From contig OZ017753.1 of the NCBI GenBank assembly GCA_963969365.1, positions 1,798,001 to 1,862,000 on the forward strand: 64,000 nucleotides of DNA. The letters run 5' to 3'. Positions 1-11,200 of the stretch are shown here, in pieces. The position numbers and the translations under genes are program-made. The DNA comes from Asterochloris sp. CNOR1 (Eukaryota; Chlorophyta; Trebouxiophyceae; Trebouxiales; Trebouxiaceae). The notes below the pieces were generated by a model, which saw only the letters and a program-made list of their open reading frames with translations, did not search any database and was not told where the DNA came from. Numbering within the stretch: position 1 is the stretch's first letter; each line of letters opens with the position of its first letter.

Positions 1-377
1 CCAGGATGCAGGCCCACTGCAGCCGATGCAGCGATAACCAGTTTGCATATAAAGGCTTCCTGAGTGTTATATGTCGCCAATTCAGTGCTGGAAGGATGCT
101 TGACCACTGCCGCCAGAAGGGGATAGCTACTTGTAGGCAGGGAGTGGCTGAGGAACCTGCTCCAACTTGAGGCAAGGCAGCGGGCTGGAGACTTGGCAGG
201 CTGGTCTATACAGCCTGACACAGGTGGATGCTCAAGGCAAGCAAGCGCCAGGCGTGCATTGCACTGCATGCCTCTGGTCACAGTGCATGGAGCAGACTGC
301 ATCGTGAAGGGAACTCCACTTTGCTGGCCAGTCAATGGCAGCCTCAGTGCATGAGGGGCCCAGCAAGCACCCCGCAG
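1..377. other. Left-edge stretch without a recognised gene
   Basis: No exon with convincing protein similarity is visible here. It lies just beyond the stop of the minus-strand GT2 gene, so it is most likely that gene's 3' untranslated region and flanking sequence. Short open frames on both strands look like chance. Confidence 0.4.
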
Positions 378-3300
378 TCAACAGTAATTGGTTCCCAGCC
401 TCACCATGAAAGTCCAATGCTTGCGCATGGCAACATAGCAGAACATGAGGGCCAGGGGGATGATGTTGAACAGCGTCCACACCAGACAGAGCGCCAGCGG
501 CTGAGATTGGTACCCGCCCTCAGAGCCCAGCTTAGCTGCAGCGCCAATGGCTGAGATGATAAGCAGCCCTAGCATGAGGCCAGGGGCCCACAGCTCGTCA
601 GCAATGTCTGCTGCCTGCACACAGGGTGTGCAGCGATCTGAGTCATCAATGGAACGGATGTTGTATTTGCAGCCATGTAGCCGAGGCACAGCAATGCGTG
701 TACCCAGCAGCACTCTTGCCGCCTGCACAGCCGCATGCAGCGCTGGGCATCATCTGCAAGAACCTGCTGTACGTGTCTCTGTGACCACCTGGCCCTGGAT
801 CAGCCAGGATTGTGGCCAGCAGCACTGCCACTGCCTGCACAGGGGCAAGCAGCGCTTGGGGTCATCACTGTAAGGGCGGCCGTCAAGTGGCATAGCTACT
901 GTATTCTGGGCAGCGGCCGCCATCCCTCATAGCTGCATAGTCCTGCACTGCAGTGTTACTCCTAGACTGACCTTGTCCCAAGACAGTCCCACAGCTCTCA
1001 GGAGCAACCCCAGCTCACCTCTAACACCCGGGTCTGGATGCCTGCCTTGGACTGGTCTGCTTTCTCACCCCCAGGCACCTTTGAGATCTTGAAAGCGTTG
1101 TACTTGGGCATGACCTGCATAGCACACAAGGGGCGCCTATTGTCTTCCTGGGCATGGACAGTTGGTAAGTGAGACACCTGGACATGACCTGCAGGCATGG
1201 CAGCTAAGCTGAGGCACTGAAGGTCCTTGGGCCCAAAGTTGAGCACGGCCTGCTATAACACTGGGTCACAACGGGGCATGGAGCGTAGGCAAGCTCCATC
1301 CAGGTAGAGCACCTGGCAACAAGGCAAGGCAGGACGAGCATGCACCCGGGTGCATGTTGTGCAACAATGGCTCTGGGTCCCAATCATCTGGTGGCAGGTC
1401 TGGCAGGTGCAGGAGTGGTGTGCAGGCCTGTCGCGAGCGTGTGTGCAGCCTGCACCCGCCTGGAAGCTCCCTGCTGACGCCCCGCCCCAAGAAAAGCAGG
1501 CATCATGCACCTTGCAGATCATCAAGCCTTGCCCTGGTGCAGTCGGGCACAGTCATGTGATCTGTCGTGCAAGCCCAGTCATGTATCAGCATGCTTGCCC
1601 TGCCAGCACCACCTCCCACAGTCTGCGTAAGCAATACCCACCACGCATGTGATGACTCAGCGTCTCCAAACAGCTAGCTTCACCATGCCCAGGACCACCT
1701 CTTTCAGTGTATTGCAGGCATGTCCCTCGCATCAGAGCTGCGCAGGCTGGCAAAGCAGGCCGCTCCACCTGGGCACACACTCATTCTGGTGCAGGGTCAG
1801 GCAATGCCTGCATGCCAGAGGCTCACCCTGCCTAGCACCACCTCTCCCAGGTTGCGCAGGTAGGTCCACCACATGAGGGAGCCATTCAGGCTGGCAAAGT
1901 AGGCTGCCTCCACGTGCACAATCCTCCGCACATTGTACAGAATCAGGTGCACGGCCAGCAGGTAGACTGAGATGGCCAGAGCCACCCACCTGCAGGGCAG
2001 GCAGGTGGGCAAGCATTGGACTGAGACTGCAAGAGGTATAGGTAACCCTGACTGCCCTTGGCCGAGGGCTCAGATGGCCAGGGCCACCCACTTGCAGGCA
2101 GGCAGACAGGCAGGCAGGCAAGGGGTGCGATCCGCTGCAGTGCTGGGAGCCGAAAGCCTGAGGCTCAGATGGTCAGGGCTGTCCAGAAGCAGGCGACCAT
2201 GCCGGGCTGCTTTAGTATCAAGCTCCACATGGGCCAGATCATCTGCAGGGCCAAGCATGGGCCAAACAGGGGGCCAAGCATCCCACTTCCATTCAAGTGC
2301 ACAACTCAGCGTACGTGAGGGGAATGCAGATGCAACAGGCAGCGTCTGTATGAACTGACTGCTGCAGACAGGTGAACACAAGATGCCCTGTGTTCACACA
2401 CCACAAAGGTGCAGCAGTGCTGCAGGTGGTCTCACCGGGTCAGCACCAGTGGGAAGTAGCCGCCCCAGATGGTGACCACAGGAACTAGCATCAGCACGGG
2501 GGTGCAGATGGCAGCAGTGATGAAGGCCCAGGCGTGCCCAACATACAGCAGGCGCTGGGGCATGGACAGAGCTCTGCGGAAGAAGGGGTTGCGGTGACTG
2601 AAGTACACTTGCAGCGCTCCCTGCACACACGCTTCCACAGCGATCAGGATGAGCATGTTGTTACTCAGCATCAGCTATGCTGTGGTTCTTTGGCTGCTTG
2701 TCACGACCTCCCTGCAGACATGAGCGGCTGCAAACGTTCCCAACTTCAGGGGCGTCAGTGCACAGACAGTTTGCAGAAATCGCAGCCCTGCACATGTGCC
2801 TGGCAAAGGTCTGCAGACTTGCTGATGACAGGCGGCAACCCAGCAGCCACGCATGGTGCAGATGCTCTGCTTAGCAGCACACCACCACGCCCTTGCATGG
2901 GCTGCATGGAGCTCTCAAGCCAAAAGGGGCCCCACAAGCTGCCAGCACACTGAGCTTACCTTGCTGCGGATGTTGTGGTCTGTAAAGACCGACTTTAGGT
3001 GGTGGGGGGCCTCCCCAGTGGTGAGGAAGTCCCGCAGGTAGCGTCCTTGCCACCCAGAGCACTTCAGCTCCATGCCCACGGCCCAGCTCTCCGCACAGCT
3101 GTAGGTGGGGAAGCCGTTTGTCTGCACAGGCACAAGCACAGACACAGGTGAGGGGTTGTGCCGTGTTGAGAGGGCCCAGGTCTCAGCTCCCAGCTTAATC
3201 AAGAAGTTGTGGGTCTGCAAACCACAGGCACAGGCAGGTGAGGCTGCTGTATAGAGATCAGAGTGGTCTGCACAGCACAGCCACATGCTAGCAATCCCCC

Positions 3301-6300
3301 TTGAAGATGCCAGGCAGGGCCCAGTGCGGATCCCATCAGGATCCAGCTGGGCAAAGAACCCATCTGCATTGGAAGACAAAATCAGTCAAGCTCACAACGT
3401 GCATGTTGCCTTGGTCAGCCCGGACTGCGCAGCCGAAACAAATCAGAACACCAGCCATCCTCTGATGCTTTGGGCCAGGTACCAGGCATCAGGGCAGCAG
3501 GGCGGTGAACTGCAAGATGCTGTCGTGTAACGCAATCACTGACCGACTGTACCCAAACTGGCAGCTGACCAGCAAGTCACCTCCATGAGTGCCTTGGATC
3601 GGATGAGCACATTGCCACGCATGGCATCGATGTGGCTCCACCCATCATAGCGGGGCTGCTTGTACCACCACCCCATCACATTGTTGCGGTTGAAGATGTC
3701 CGTGGCAAAGGGCGTATTGCTGAACTGGGTGGGTGTAAGCACCATGCCAATGTTGTCATTCACATCAAACAGGGGCAGGGTCTTCTCAAAGAAGTCTGGC
3801 TTGGGGGCCTGCAGGGCACAGGTGGTAGCTGCAAAGAGAATGGCTGTTAAGCAGCGTCTCCTTTGGGCTCTGCAAGGCAGCAATGCGGTAGAGCATGCCA
3901 CGTGACAATGCACTGCAGGGCAGAGGCACCACAGAGCATAGGTGGTTGGTGTGTAGTCTTTCATGTCAACTACGGAGAGTGTGCCTTGGATATATGGCTT
4001 AGTAGGCATCAGTGCAATGTGAGGCACTGCACATCGAGAAGGCCCTGGGCTGGAGGGCTGTGCAGAAGTGCTGCAGGAAGTGCTTTAGACGCCAATACAT
4101 CCCTGCCAGCCACTGACAGCAGTCACAATATAGTGCAGCTCAGGCATGTTGTGCAGGTTTGCTCTAGCGTAGAGGAGGTGAAGGTCCTTAACATTGGCAT
4201 TGCAGCACCTGCCGGCAGACATCCTCGTGCAATGACATCACTGGGGGGTGAGGGGCAAGGCCAGCAATGCCCGCCAATCATCTACAACAAGCCCTGGTTA
4301 TCAGGTTGCATCATTGCTGAGACTGCTCTGCACCAATTCCGCCAAGACAGCAACAACAGGCTCAGATCAAGGCAGCTCAGCGTCATCAGTCCTGAACACA
4401 CAGATGAGCTCCATGACTGCAAAGATCACACAGGGCTGGTTTTGCACCCCGACCTTGTTAGCTGGCCTTCACACCCCTGTTCACCTGGTCGCTCTTAAAC
4501 ACACAGATGAGCTCAGTGAAGCCGACTGCGCGTGCAGTGGCCTGATCTGGATAGATCTTTCCCAGGCAGAAGTTGAGCATTCCTGCCTTGGCGCTGCGCT
4601 CCTGCTCAGGAATGAGCCTGCTCGAGATGTAGATGATCTGGGAGTCACTCTTTTCGACCTCCTCACACCACCTCTGCTTCTCATAGTCCTGCAGCCAGAG
4701 AGGTTGCATGCCAATTTGCCGGGTATCAGGCCCAGGCTGCATGGCAGAACTGCACAGGACAGGGCACCATTGCTGTTTGCCGGGGATTTTGGGGTGTCCA
4801 GCCTGCTTCGTGGCGGGAACAGGGGCACATGAGCCTGCAGGGCTGCCCAATGCGGAGTAACGCCAGCTACCATGCTGCTTTGCAGGGGCACCTCTTTCTG
4901 CAAGCATGCCCAGCTCAGGTGCTGTTTGCACATCACAGCAGAGCCAGCTGCCCCTGTGAAGGCGCCCACCCCTGCACGCCACCCATCTATCTGCATGGCA
5001 AAGGGCCTTTGGCCTCACTGCAGCAGCTGGACCCAGCATGGAAGGCCCCTGCAGTCTGCTTGCCTGGCTGTCGTCCACCAGGAAGATAGTGCGGGTGCAG
5101 CCAGGCGGCATGGTGGCGCTCAGCGCAGACAGCAGGGTGGTCTTCATGTCCGTCAAGCTGTCCTTGTAGCAGGGGATGATCACATGGACATGGTAGGGCT
5201 GCCTGGACATCAACATTGACAAGCAGTGACAGTTTGCCTGGTGAGAGCTGCCCCACAGGGCTGGTTTGTTGACAAGCTCTTCATTATGTGTGCAGTTTGC
5301 AGAGCACACCTCCACACAATCCTCAGGCAGGCGAGGTACCCCAATGCATGCAAGCACAGGCGTAGTGAATAGATGAATTTTCATTGCTGGCACTCAGTCT
5401 GGGCAGGTTGCGCAGAGCACAGCCGGCCTGTCAGAAAAGTGCCTGCTGGCGTGTGGAACCGTCAGGCAATGGTGCTGTGTGGCGGGCGCCTGCTGCTGCT
5501 TGCAAGTGGCTGCATGAGAACTGGCGGCTGCCCTCAGGGCACAGAGCTACTGTTGCCTACAGTTCAAAGCGCACAGCAGCGCTTGCGGGCTCACCGTGTC
5601 AGGTCGCCCTGCTTGGCAGCATGCACAGCCATCATTGCCTCATTGACCCGCGCTTGTTGAAGGGGGTAGCTGCAGGCGGGAGGAGCTGGTGTGGAGGTCC
5701 CACCAGTACAGCCTTGATGTCAGGCTGCCTGCCAGCAATCAGGCCTCATGATCACAGGCACCAGTTCAAGGGGGATTGCCCTTGACCGGTTAGATGTGCA
5801 CATGATCAGGCAGCTGTGACAAAGCGCATGCAATACCACAGGTGAGCATGATCCATGCTGCATGCACACATACCTGCAGTGCACACACAGCTGCACAGGC
5901 CCAAGCAAGAGCAACTCGAGCTGGGCTCACCAGTCTGGGTTGTAGTAGAGCATGTGGAAACAGTACAGCAGCATATTGCTGGCCCACAGGATCTCAAAGC
6001 CACCGATCACAATGCTGTAGATCCTACAGCCACCATAAAGTGTATCAGCACCAGCGTCAGTGGGTGTGTGACTGTCTGCTTTGCATGCAAGTGCCGACAG
6101 GTTGCCTTGTTACAGCACCGCACCACTGCGTGCGCAAACCACAGTGCAGGCTGTGCACCACATGCCTCGGCAGCAAAACATCAGCATTTTTGGGTTGGGC
6201 CACAAAGGGTCCTCTCACACTGGCGCACACAATCCTCACGTGGCGGAGGCTCAAGGATTGGAAACTCACATGAAGCCGCCATGCCCCAGGGTGTGCACCA

Positions 6301-7703
6301 CCCTGACATAGCCATAAAATCCCAGCGCCAGCACGTAAAAGATGGCTAGCAGCCACCCGACCCACCCAATGAACCAGCTGCGTGGCGCCCTGCAGGCCAG
6401 GCAGCAGGTTCAATGCACCTTCTGGCTGGATAATGGCCGGTTGTAAGGCACCTCACAGTCCACGTCCTGCTGCAATAAGCCACTGGAAGTGCAACGTCTT
6501 GCATCTGCACTCTGCATGGGGCTCCAGGACAGAAACTGCGCTGTCCTGAAGTTCCTTCCAGTAGCAGAGCCATACCATTGCCCCACTGCTAGCAGACCAG
6601 GGTAACCCCAGAGTGCACTTGTGTCCATGGGGCGCCCGTGCCTGAGCATGAGCAGGCAAGGACTGCCAAAGACATGTTAGGGCCTAGGGCCAATGAGGAA
6701 ACTATGCCCAAGCTGCAGGCTGCCACACAGCCCAGCAGAGGCAGGGAGGTCAGAGCTGAGGCTGCCCCAGCATGGATTGTCAGCAGCTGCCTCCAACACT
6801 TCAGAAGACTGGCCACCCCGCCGTGGGTCACCTGCCCGGCTCGTAGTGGGAGGCCTTGTCAGCTGCCCTCCACCCCAGGTAGTCCTCCTTCTGCCACAGC
6901 TTGGCATCCTGCTTGGCCTCCCGCCTGGCTGCTACTTCATTGTATTGCTTGTCCAGGGCGGCCGCCTTGATGCGGGCCTGCAAAATTGGATGTCAGCAAA
7001 GATGTTTGCACAAAGAGGGATGCCAACAGAGGTGGAGCCTTCTGCAGGACAGCAGCCTTGAAGCAGACCTTGACTGACCCCAGACAGTGGAGGCATACGT
7101 CTCATGCTGGGCTTGGTGTTGCACTAGCACAATGTGGCAGCATGCGGGTGGCCAATTTGCTCAATTTATGCCAGGGCAGCAGCATGTACATGCCCCTAGC
7201 ACCAGAGTCTTGCACTGTCTGGAGGCGAGAGCAGATGCTGAGGGTGCAAAGAGAAGGTGCCGAGATGGTGCCAAGGTAGGTTGAGGCAGATGAAGATGGC
7301 AATAAGCTGCAGCACAATTTGGGGGGAATTGTGCTGAGATGGTGTCAGACATTGGTGTTGGTGTATAGCGCACATTCTGCAGCGTGGTGGGGACCGGCAC
7401 AAGATGCTTGGCACACACCTTGTCCTCTGCAGTCATTTTGCGAGGAGCATCCTCGTCCCGTGGGGGCGCCACAGCTGCTGCCGTGGGGGGCATGTCGGGC
7501 TGCCGATCAGGCCGGTCAGTGCCAGGGGCATACTCGGCCTGAATGCGGTCCGAGGGCAGGTCTGGGACGGTCTCTGGGATGTGGCCACGATGTGCGCTGG
7601 CATTGATGGCTGTATCGGGTGTGGCTGGGGTAGTTGGTGTGCCAGACTCGCCTGGGTAGCCCTCTTCTGGGGTGGGCTGCTGCTGCCGATCCCTGCGGAC
7701 CAT
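378..7703 (-). CDS. Family 2 membrane glycosyltransferase (cellulose-synthase-like), catalytic motifs degenerate
   Basis: A multi-exon gene read from ATG at 7703 to the stop at 378. The first exon encodes a Pro/Thr/Asp-rich cytosolic tail. Hydrophobic exons follow near 6270-6400 (ending VRVVHTLGHGGFM) and 5934-6023 (IVIGGFEILW...MLYYNPDW). The GT2 core starts with HVHVIIPCYKDSL and a nucleotide-binding LVDD (about 5070-5230). It continues with AKAGMLNFCLGKIYP (4490-4700), MVLTPTQFSNTPF and GNVLIRSKALME (3547-3811), and YSCAESWAVGMELK (2955-3121). C-terminal membrane exons lie at 2441-2671, 1827-1989 and 378-614. The family polymerises sugars at a membrane from nucleotide sugars. Three motifs depart from the norm: KSDQ where DxD is expected, AES for TED, and DHNIRSK for QxxRW. 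It may therefore be a pseudoenzyme or a divergent subfamily. Family membership is firm; the substrate is unknown and some exon joins are uncertain. Confidence 0.72.
600..875 (-). repeat. Three tandem copies of a splice acceptor (last exon of the GT2 gene)
   Basis: The true last exon starts at 614 after TGTGTGCAG. Decayed copies of the same acceptor and exon start occur at 722 (GGCTGTGCAG then GCGGCAAG) and 834 (CCCTGTGCAG then GCAGTGGC). The spacing is 108 and 112 bp. Upstream GATGA and CGCTGC blocks repeat in step. The copies lie in the intron and do not keep an open frame with the hydrophobic C-terminus. Confidence 0.6.
1609..2100 (-). repeat. Decayed copies around a membrane exon of the GT2 gene
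   Basis: The exon at 1827-1989 encodes WVALAISVYLLAVHLILYN and later AAYFASLNGS and GEVVLG. Its 5' boundary is copied about 101 bp upstream in the intron (2072-2097, GTGGGTGGCCCTGGCCATC). Parts of its body and 3' end recur downstream at about 1700-1780 (TTTGCCAGCCTG) and 1609-1640 (GAGGTGGTGCTGGCAGGG). The copies contain stops or shifts, so they are relics and not extra exons. Confidence 0.5.
3090..3370 (-). repeat. Tandem partial copies of the GT2 'AES' exon start
   Basis: The exon starting at 3121 reads TNGFPTYSCAESWAVGM. An upstream copy begins after CAG at 3214 and reads THNFLIKLGAETWALST, 93 bp away. A weaker third copy near 3363 reads DGFFAQLDPDG. The shared ETWAL/ESWAV core shows common origin. 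They could be decayed duplicates or mutually exclusive exons. Confidence 0.45.
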
Positions 7704-8286
7704 GCTGGCCTCTGTACCCCTCGGCGGCGGGGCGGCCTGTTGTCACCAGATGGGGATGCGCAGTTGAACGGTGGCTGAGGCCCTGCATTGGGGATCCTAT
7801 GCAGTGAAGGCTTCCTCCTCTCGTGAAGCAGGGTTGGAACGGCAAGGCGGCGCAGGGTGGGGGGTTGGAGGGCTGGTTTTGGCCGTGGGACATGCAGCTG
7901 TCCTGCAATGCAGCTCTTGGAGTGAAGTGCTTACCCTGCTGGAACTGCACAGATGGCAGTGGGCTTGCGGTCGTTTAGACCAGCATGCGCCGGGCTGTTG
8001 GTGAATCAGAGACAACTTCTGCAGCAGCTCATAAGATGCTGACACACTCACGGCCCACACTAGGCCTCTTATAGCAGCCCCTGATAATGCAGACTCGGCT
8101 GAAAGGCGCCCTAACCCAGCCTGCCTGATGTTTTCAGATTCTCACCACAAACAGCCAGCCGAACAGCTTCAGGACAGAGATTCATTCAATCGATATTCAA
8201 TCGATATCTATCAATAGCATCATGCTCATCTGAGAGTAGGTCTGCAGATTGCGGTACCTCTATGCGTGCTCACCATTATTGGTACT
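7704..8286. promoter_or_regulatory. Head-to-head intergenic region between the GT2 and DGAT1 genes
   Basis: About 580 bp separate the two divergent start codons, so both promoters should lie here. A perfect 11-bp tandem repeat, ATTCAATCGAT at 8184-8194 and 8195-8205, sits in a local AT-rich patch about 80 bp before the DGAT1 start. It is the only eye-catching motif. No TATA box is certain. Confidence 0.4.
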
Positions 8287-11200
8287 ATGTTTAAATGCAT
8301 CAAGCCATCAGACTCCTTTGCAGGCATGCCAAAACAGAAGGCAGGCGAAGCCAATGGGGAACTGTCTGTGGATCAGAGACGGGTCACTCAGCTGGAACAG
8401 GAGCTTGACAGGCTCAAGGCTGAGAACAGAGAGCTTCGTGTCCAGGTCAGAGCAGGACGCAGCTCCTTCCTGCCTGCAGATGTGCTGCCCCGCTGATGCC
8501 TGAGCATCGATGGTCGTCAAGCTGAGCACCTTCTGCCATGCCTGCAGGTAGCAGCTCGCGGCGGTCAGCTGAGGCATTATGGCAAGCTGAGCAAGGTCAG
8601 CTCTTCCGCAAGCGATGTGCCACCAGAGCACCCAGAGCAGCCTGTGTTCTTGGGCTGCATACATGCCAAGCAGCTGCCTGTAGCTGATGCAGCCTGTCTC
8701 GGGCAGGCTGCACAGCTCTAAAGAGTTGCTGGCGCCTGACTGATGCTGTTGCAGCTGGCCTGTCGAACCTCCAGGATGCAAAGATCAGAGTTTCTGCCCT
8801 GCCTCCCATCTGGGCCAATGCCATAGCGAAAGCCTGGGGCTCTGCCAGCCCTTCTGTCCTCTTGACTGGCATTGGTCAGGCTAGGTGGCCCAAGCTGCTG
8901 CTTGTGATGCTCAGGTCTGCAGTGAAGCCAGGTCAGGGGCTGGCGCATCTGCAGCTCCATGGCAAGTTGATGCTACAGCAACCCACTGCCCCGCTCTGAG
9001 CCCAGGTTGAGTACCCTGCTGCAGGCCTTTTGGTCTATGCCAGACTACAGCCTGCGCCCGCCTCCACTGGCAGAGGCTTGAGTTGATGCGCGTGCTTTCT
9101 GGCTGCAGTGGAGCCAGGTTAGAGGGCGCTTCCCCTGGCAAAGCTACCGGTGGAGGGACCGCTTCGTGCAGCTCTATGACAACAAAATGGTCTATTTTGA
9201 GGATGAGCATGCAGCAGGCGGGCCGCGGGGCCAATTCTCTTTTGACGTGAGATGTGTTGTGTATGAGCGTTGCACAGGCATGTAGGCAATGTGTGCCTTT
9301 TTGGATGAGGGAGCAAGGGGCTTGCAGAGGCAGTCTCCTAAGGCAGGCAGGGCTGTGGGTTCTGAAGCTCAGCTGCAACTGTGTAGCTCACCAAGCCTCT
9401 GGCTTGTTAGCTTGTTGCCATCAACAATGGTTCTGTCTGCTGCTTGCAGCAGCTGTCACATTACATCGTCCAATTAATGTGCAGGGCTGCGCTGTCTGGG
9501 AGGAGGGCCGCAAGAAGGCGCACTATTGGACCTTCAATCTGGTCAGGGAGACCAAAGATGGGGAGACTGTCAGCATGCTGAGGTGCAGCACAGAAGTCAG
9601 GGAGACATATGAACGCTGGATCCAGGTGGGCCGATGGTGTTCAGTGCTGCTTTGGGTGCCATGGCCTGCTGTGCTCTGCACTGCTCCTGTATGCCCAGGC
9701 TGCTCAATGCGCAGCTTTGATACACTTCATATGCTTCCCCTGTGTGACACGCCGATGGACCCACACGGCTGATGCGCTCCTATGAGTCTGTCTGCCACTG
9801 TGATGTCACACAGCAAATTGCTGGTGGCTGGCTTGCAGTGGTTTAAGAAGCTGGAGCTGACTGTTGAGCCCTCCAAGCTCAAGAGCGGTCAGCAGCCTCC
9901 CAGAGCTGCTGACATACGCCCAGTGAGTACTGAAGATGACTAGTGGGAATGTGAGGTAGTCCCTGGAGCCGCCAGCAATGGACACTTGGCTAAGACATCA
10001 TGGTGCAGACACTATTGATGTGGCAGAAGGCTTGGCAGTCATGATGCAGCTGTCCTACATGCCTGCCATTTAGTAACTGAGTTGACCACAGCTCCACCTG
10101 GTGCAGAGCTGAGGTGAAGCTGGTGATCTGCATCAGCTGCCCTGCTTTGAGTCGACTTGACCAGAGCACCGGCTTTGCTTTCCTGGGGCTGAGGAAGTCA
10201 GGTCCATGGTGTGCAGAAGAGCTTGACGCGTGCTGGCAGCACAGCCAGCCTTGCCAGCAGCGATGCAGGGTACAGTGTGGACACAGGGACATCCCAGCAG
10301 AAGCCCAACCAGGTCAGCTCCTGCACCTGCTCTTCGCTGTGGCATGGTGGTTTGTGGCCCAGCCCGCACCTGCACGCAGGGTGCAAGGCTGCTGCGAGCA
10401 GAAATGCTGGCTGCATGCGGCAAGCATGCTCTGGGCCCGGCATGAGAGGCATGCTGCTCACGCCCTTCTTAGCAAGGTGCCATACCCTGAAGACCGCCTG
10501 CCTGTGTCCTCTGGCAAAGCTACCGTCTGCATAAGCATCCTGGTTCCGTCCGGTTGCTCAAGCAGAACAGGGCAGAAGCATGCAGGGCAGGAGACGAACA
10601 GCCACCTGCCTGCACATGATGTTTGAGTCAGCTTCAGGCCAGACTGGCACTTGCCGGGAGGACACAGAGCACTGCCTCCGGGGCCTGCCTGGCCCTGGCA
10701 GGCGCAGTGCTGGGGTATGGGCCACACATTGCACCCCAGGCAATGCAGCACCTGCTTCCCTTTACCATTGACCATGATATGCAGGACAAGGGTGCAGGGT
10801 ACACGTCGCACTCGGAGCAGAGTGACAGTGGCTCCCAGCCCCGCCCTGGGAGCAGCCGCCGGGAACGTCCACGTTCGCGCCACACCGGCTTCGTGGTTCA
10901 CACACAAGAGCGCGGAAGCGTTCTGAGTCGAGACCGGTTCTTTGATAACGTCGAAGGTCTGTGGCCTGCCATGCGACCTTGCTTTCAGTGACTGTCAGAC
11001 ACCATTGCTGGGGCACACACAGCGACAAGCCCGTAGGGCATTCCTTCAGAGTCCCTCCTGTCAGGACATTTGCTGGGACACACCGGCAGCCAGCTGCAGA
11101 GCACCATGCTTGCCTCATTCTGCTGATCACGCGACATGCAGCCCAGCCAATTGCTGTTTGGGGCAGCGCACTGCACTGCAGCAGCCAGAGCCTTCTCTGC

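Noticed and set aside
600-875. CRISPR-like or satellite array from the regularly spaced copies
   Set aside because: The units are decayed, span exon-intron edges, occur in different genes with different sequences, and have no conserved repeat with unique spacers; a eukaryotic genome would not carry CRISPR.
4458-5393. A single 311-codon minus-strand exon of the GT2 gene
   Set aside because: The open frame reads through a clear intron between the LVDD exon and the DYEKQRW exon; the middle lacks protein-like conservation and has splice signals at both ends.
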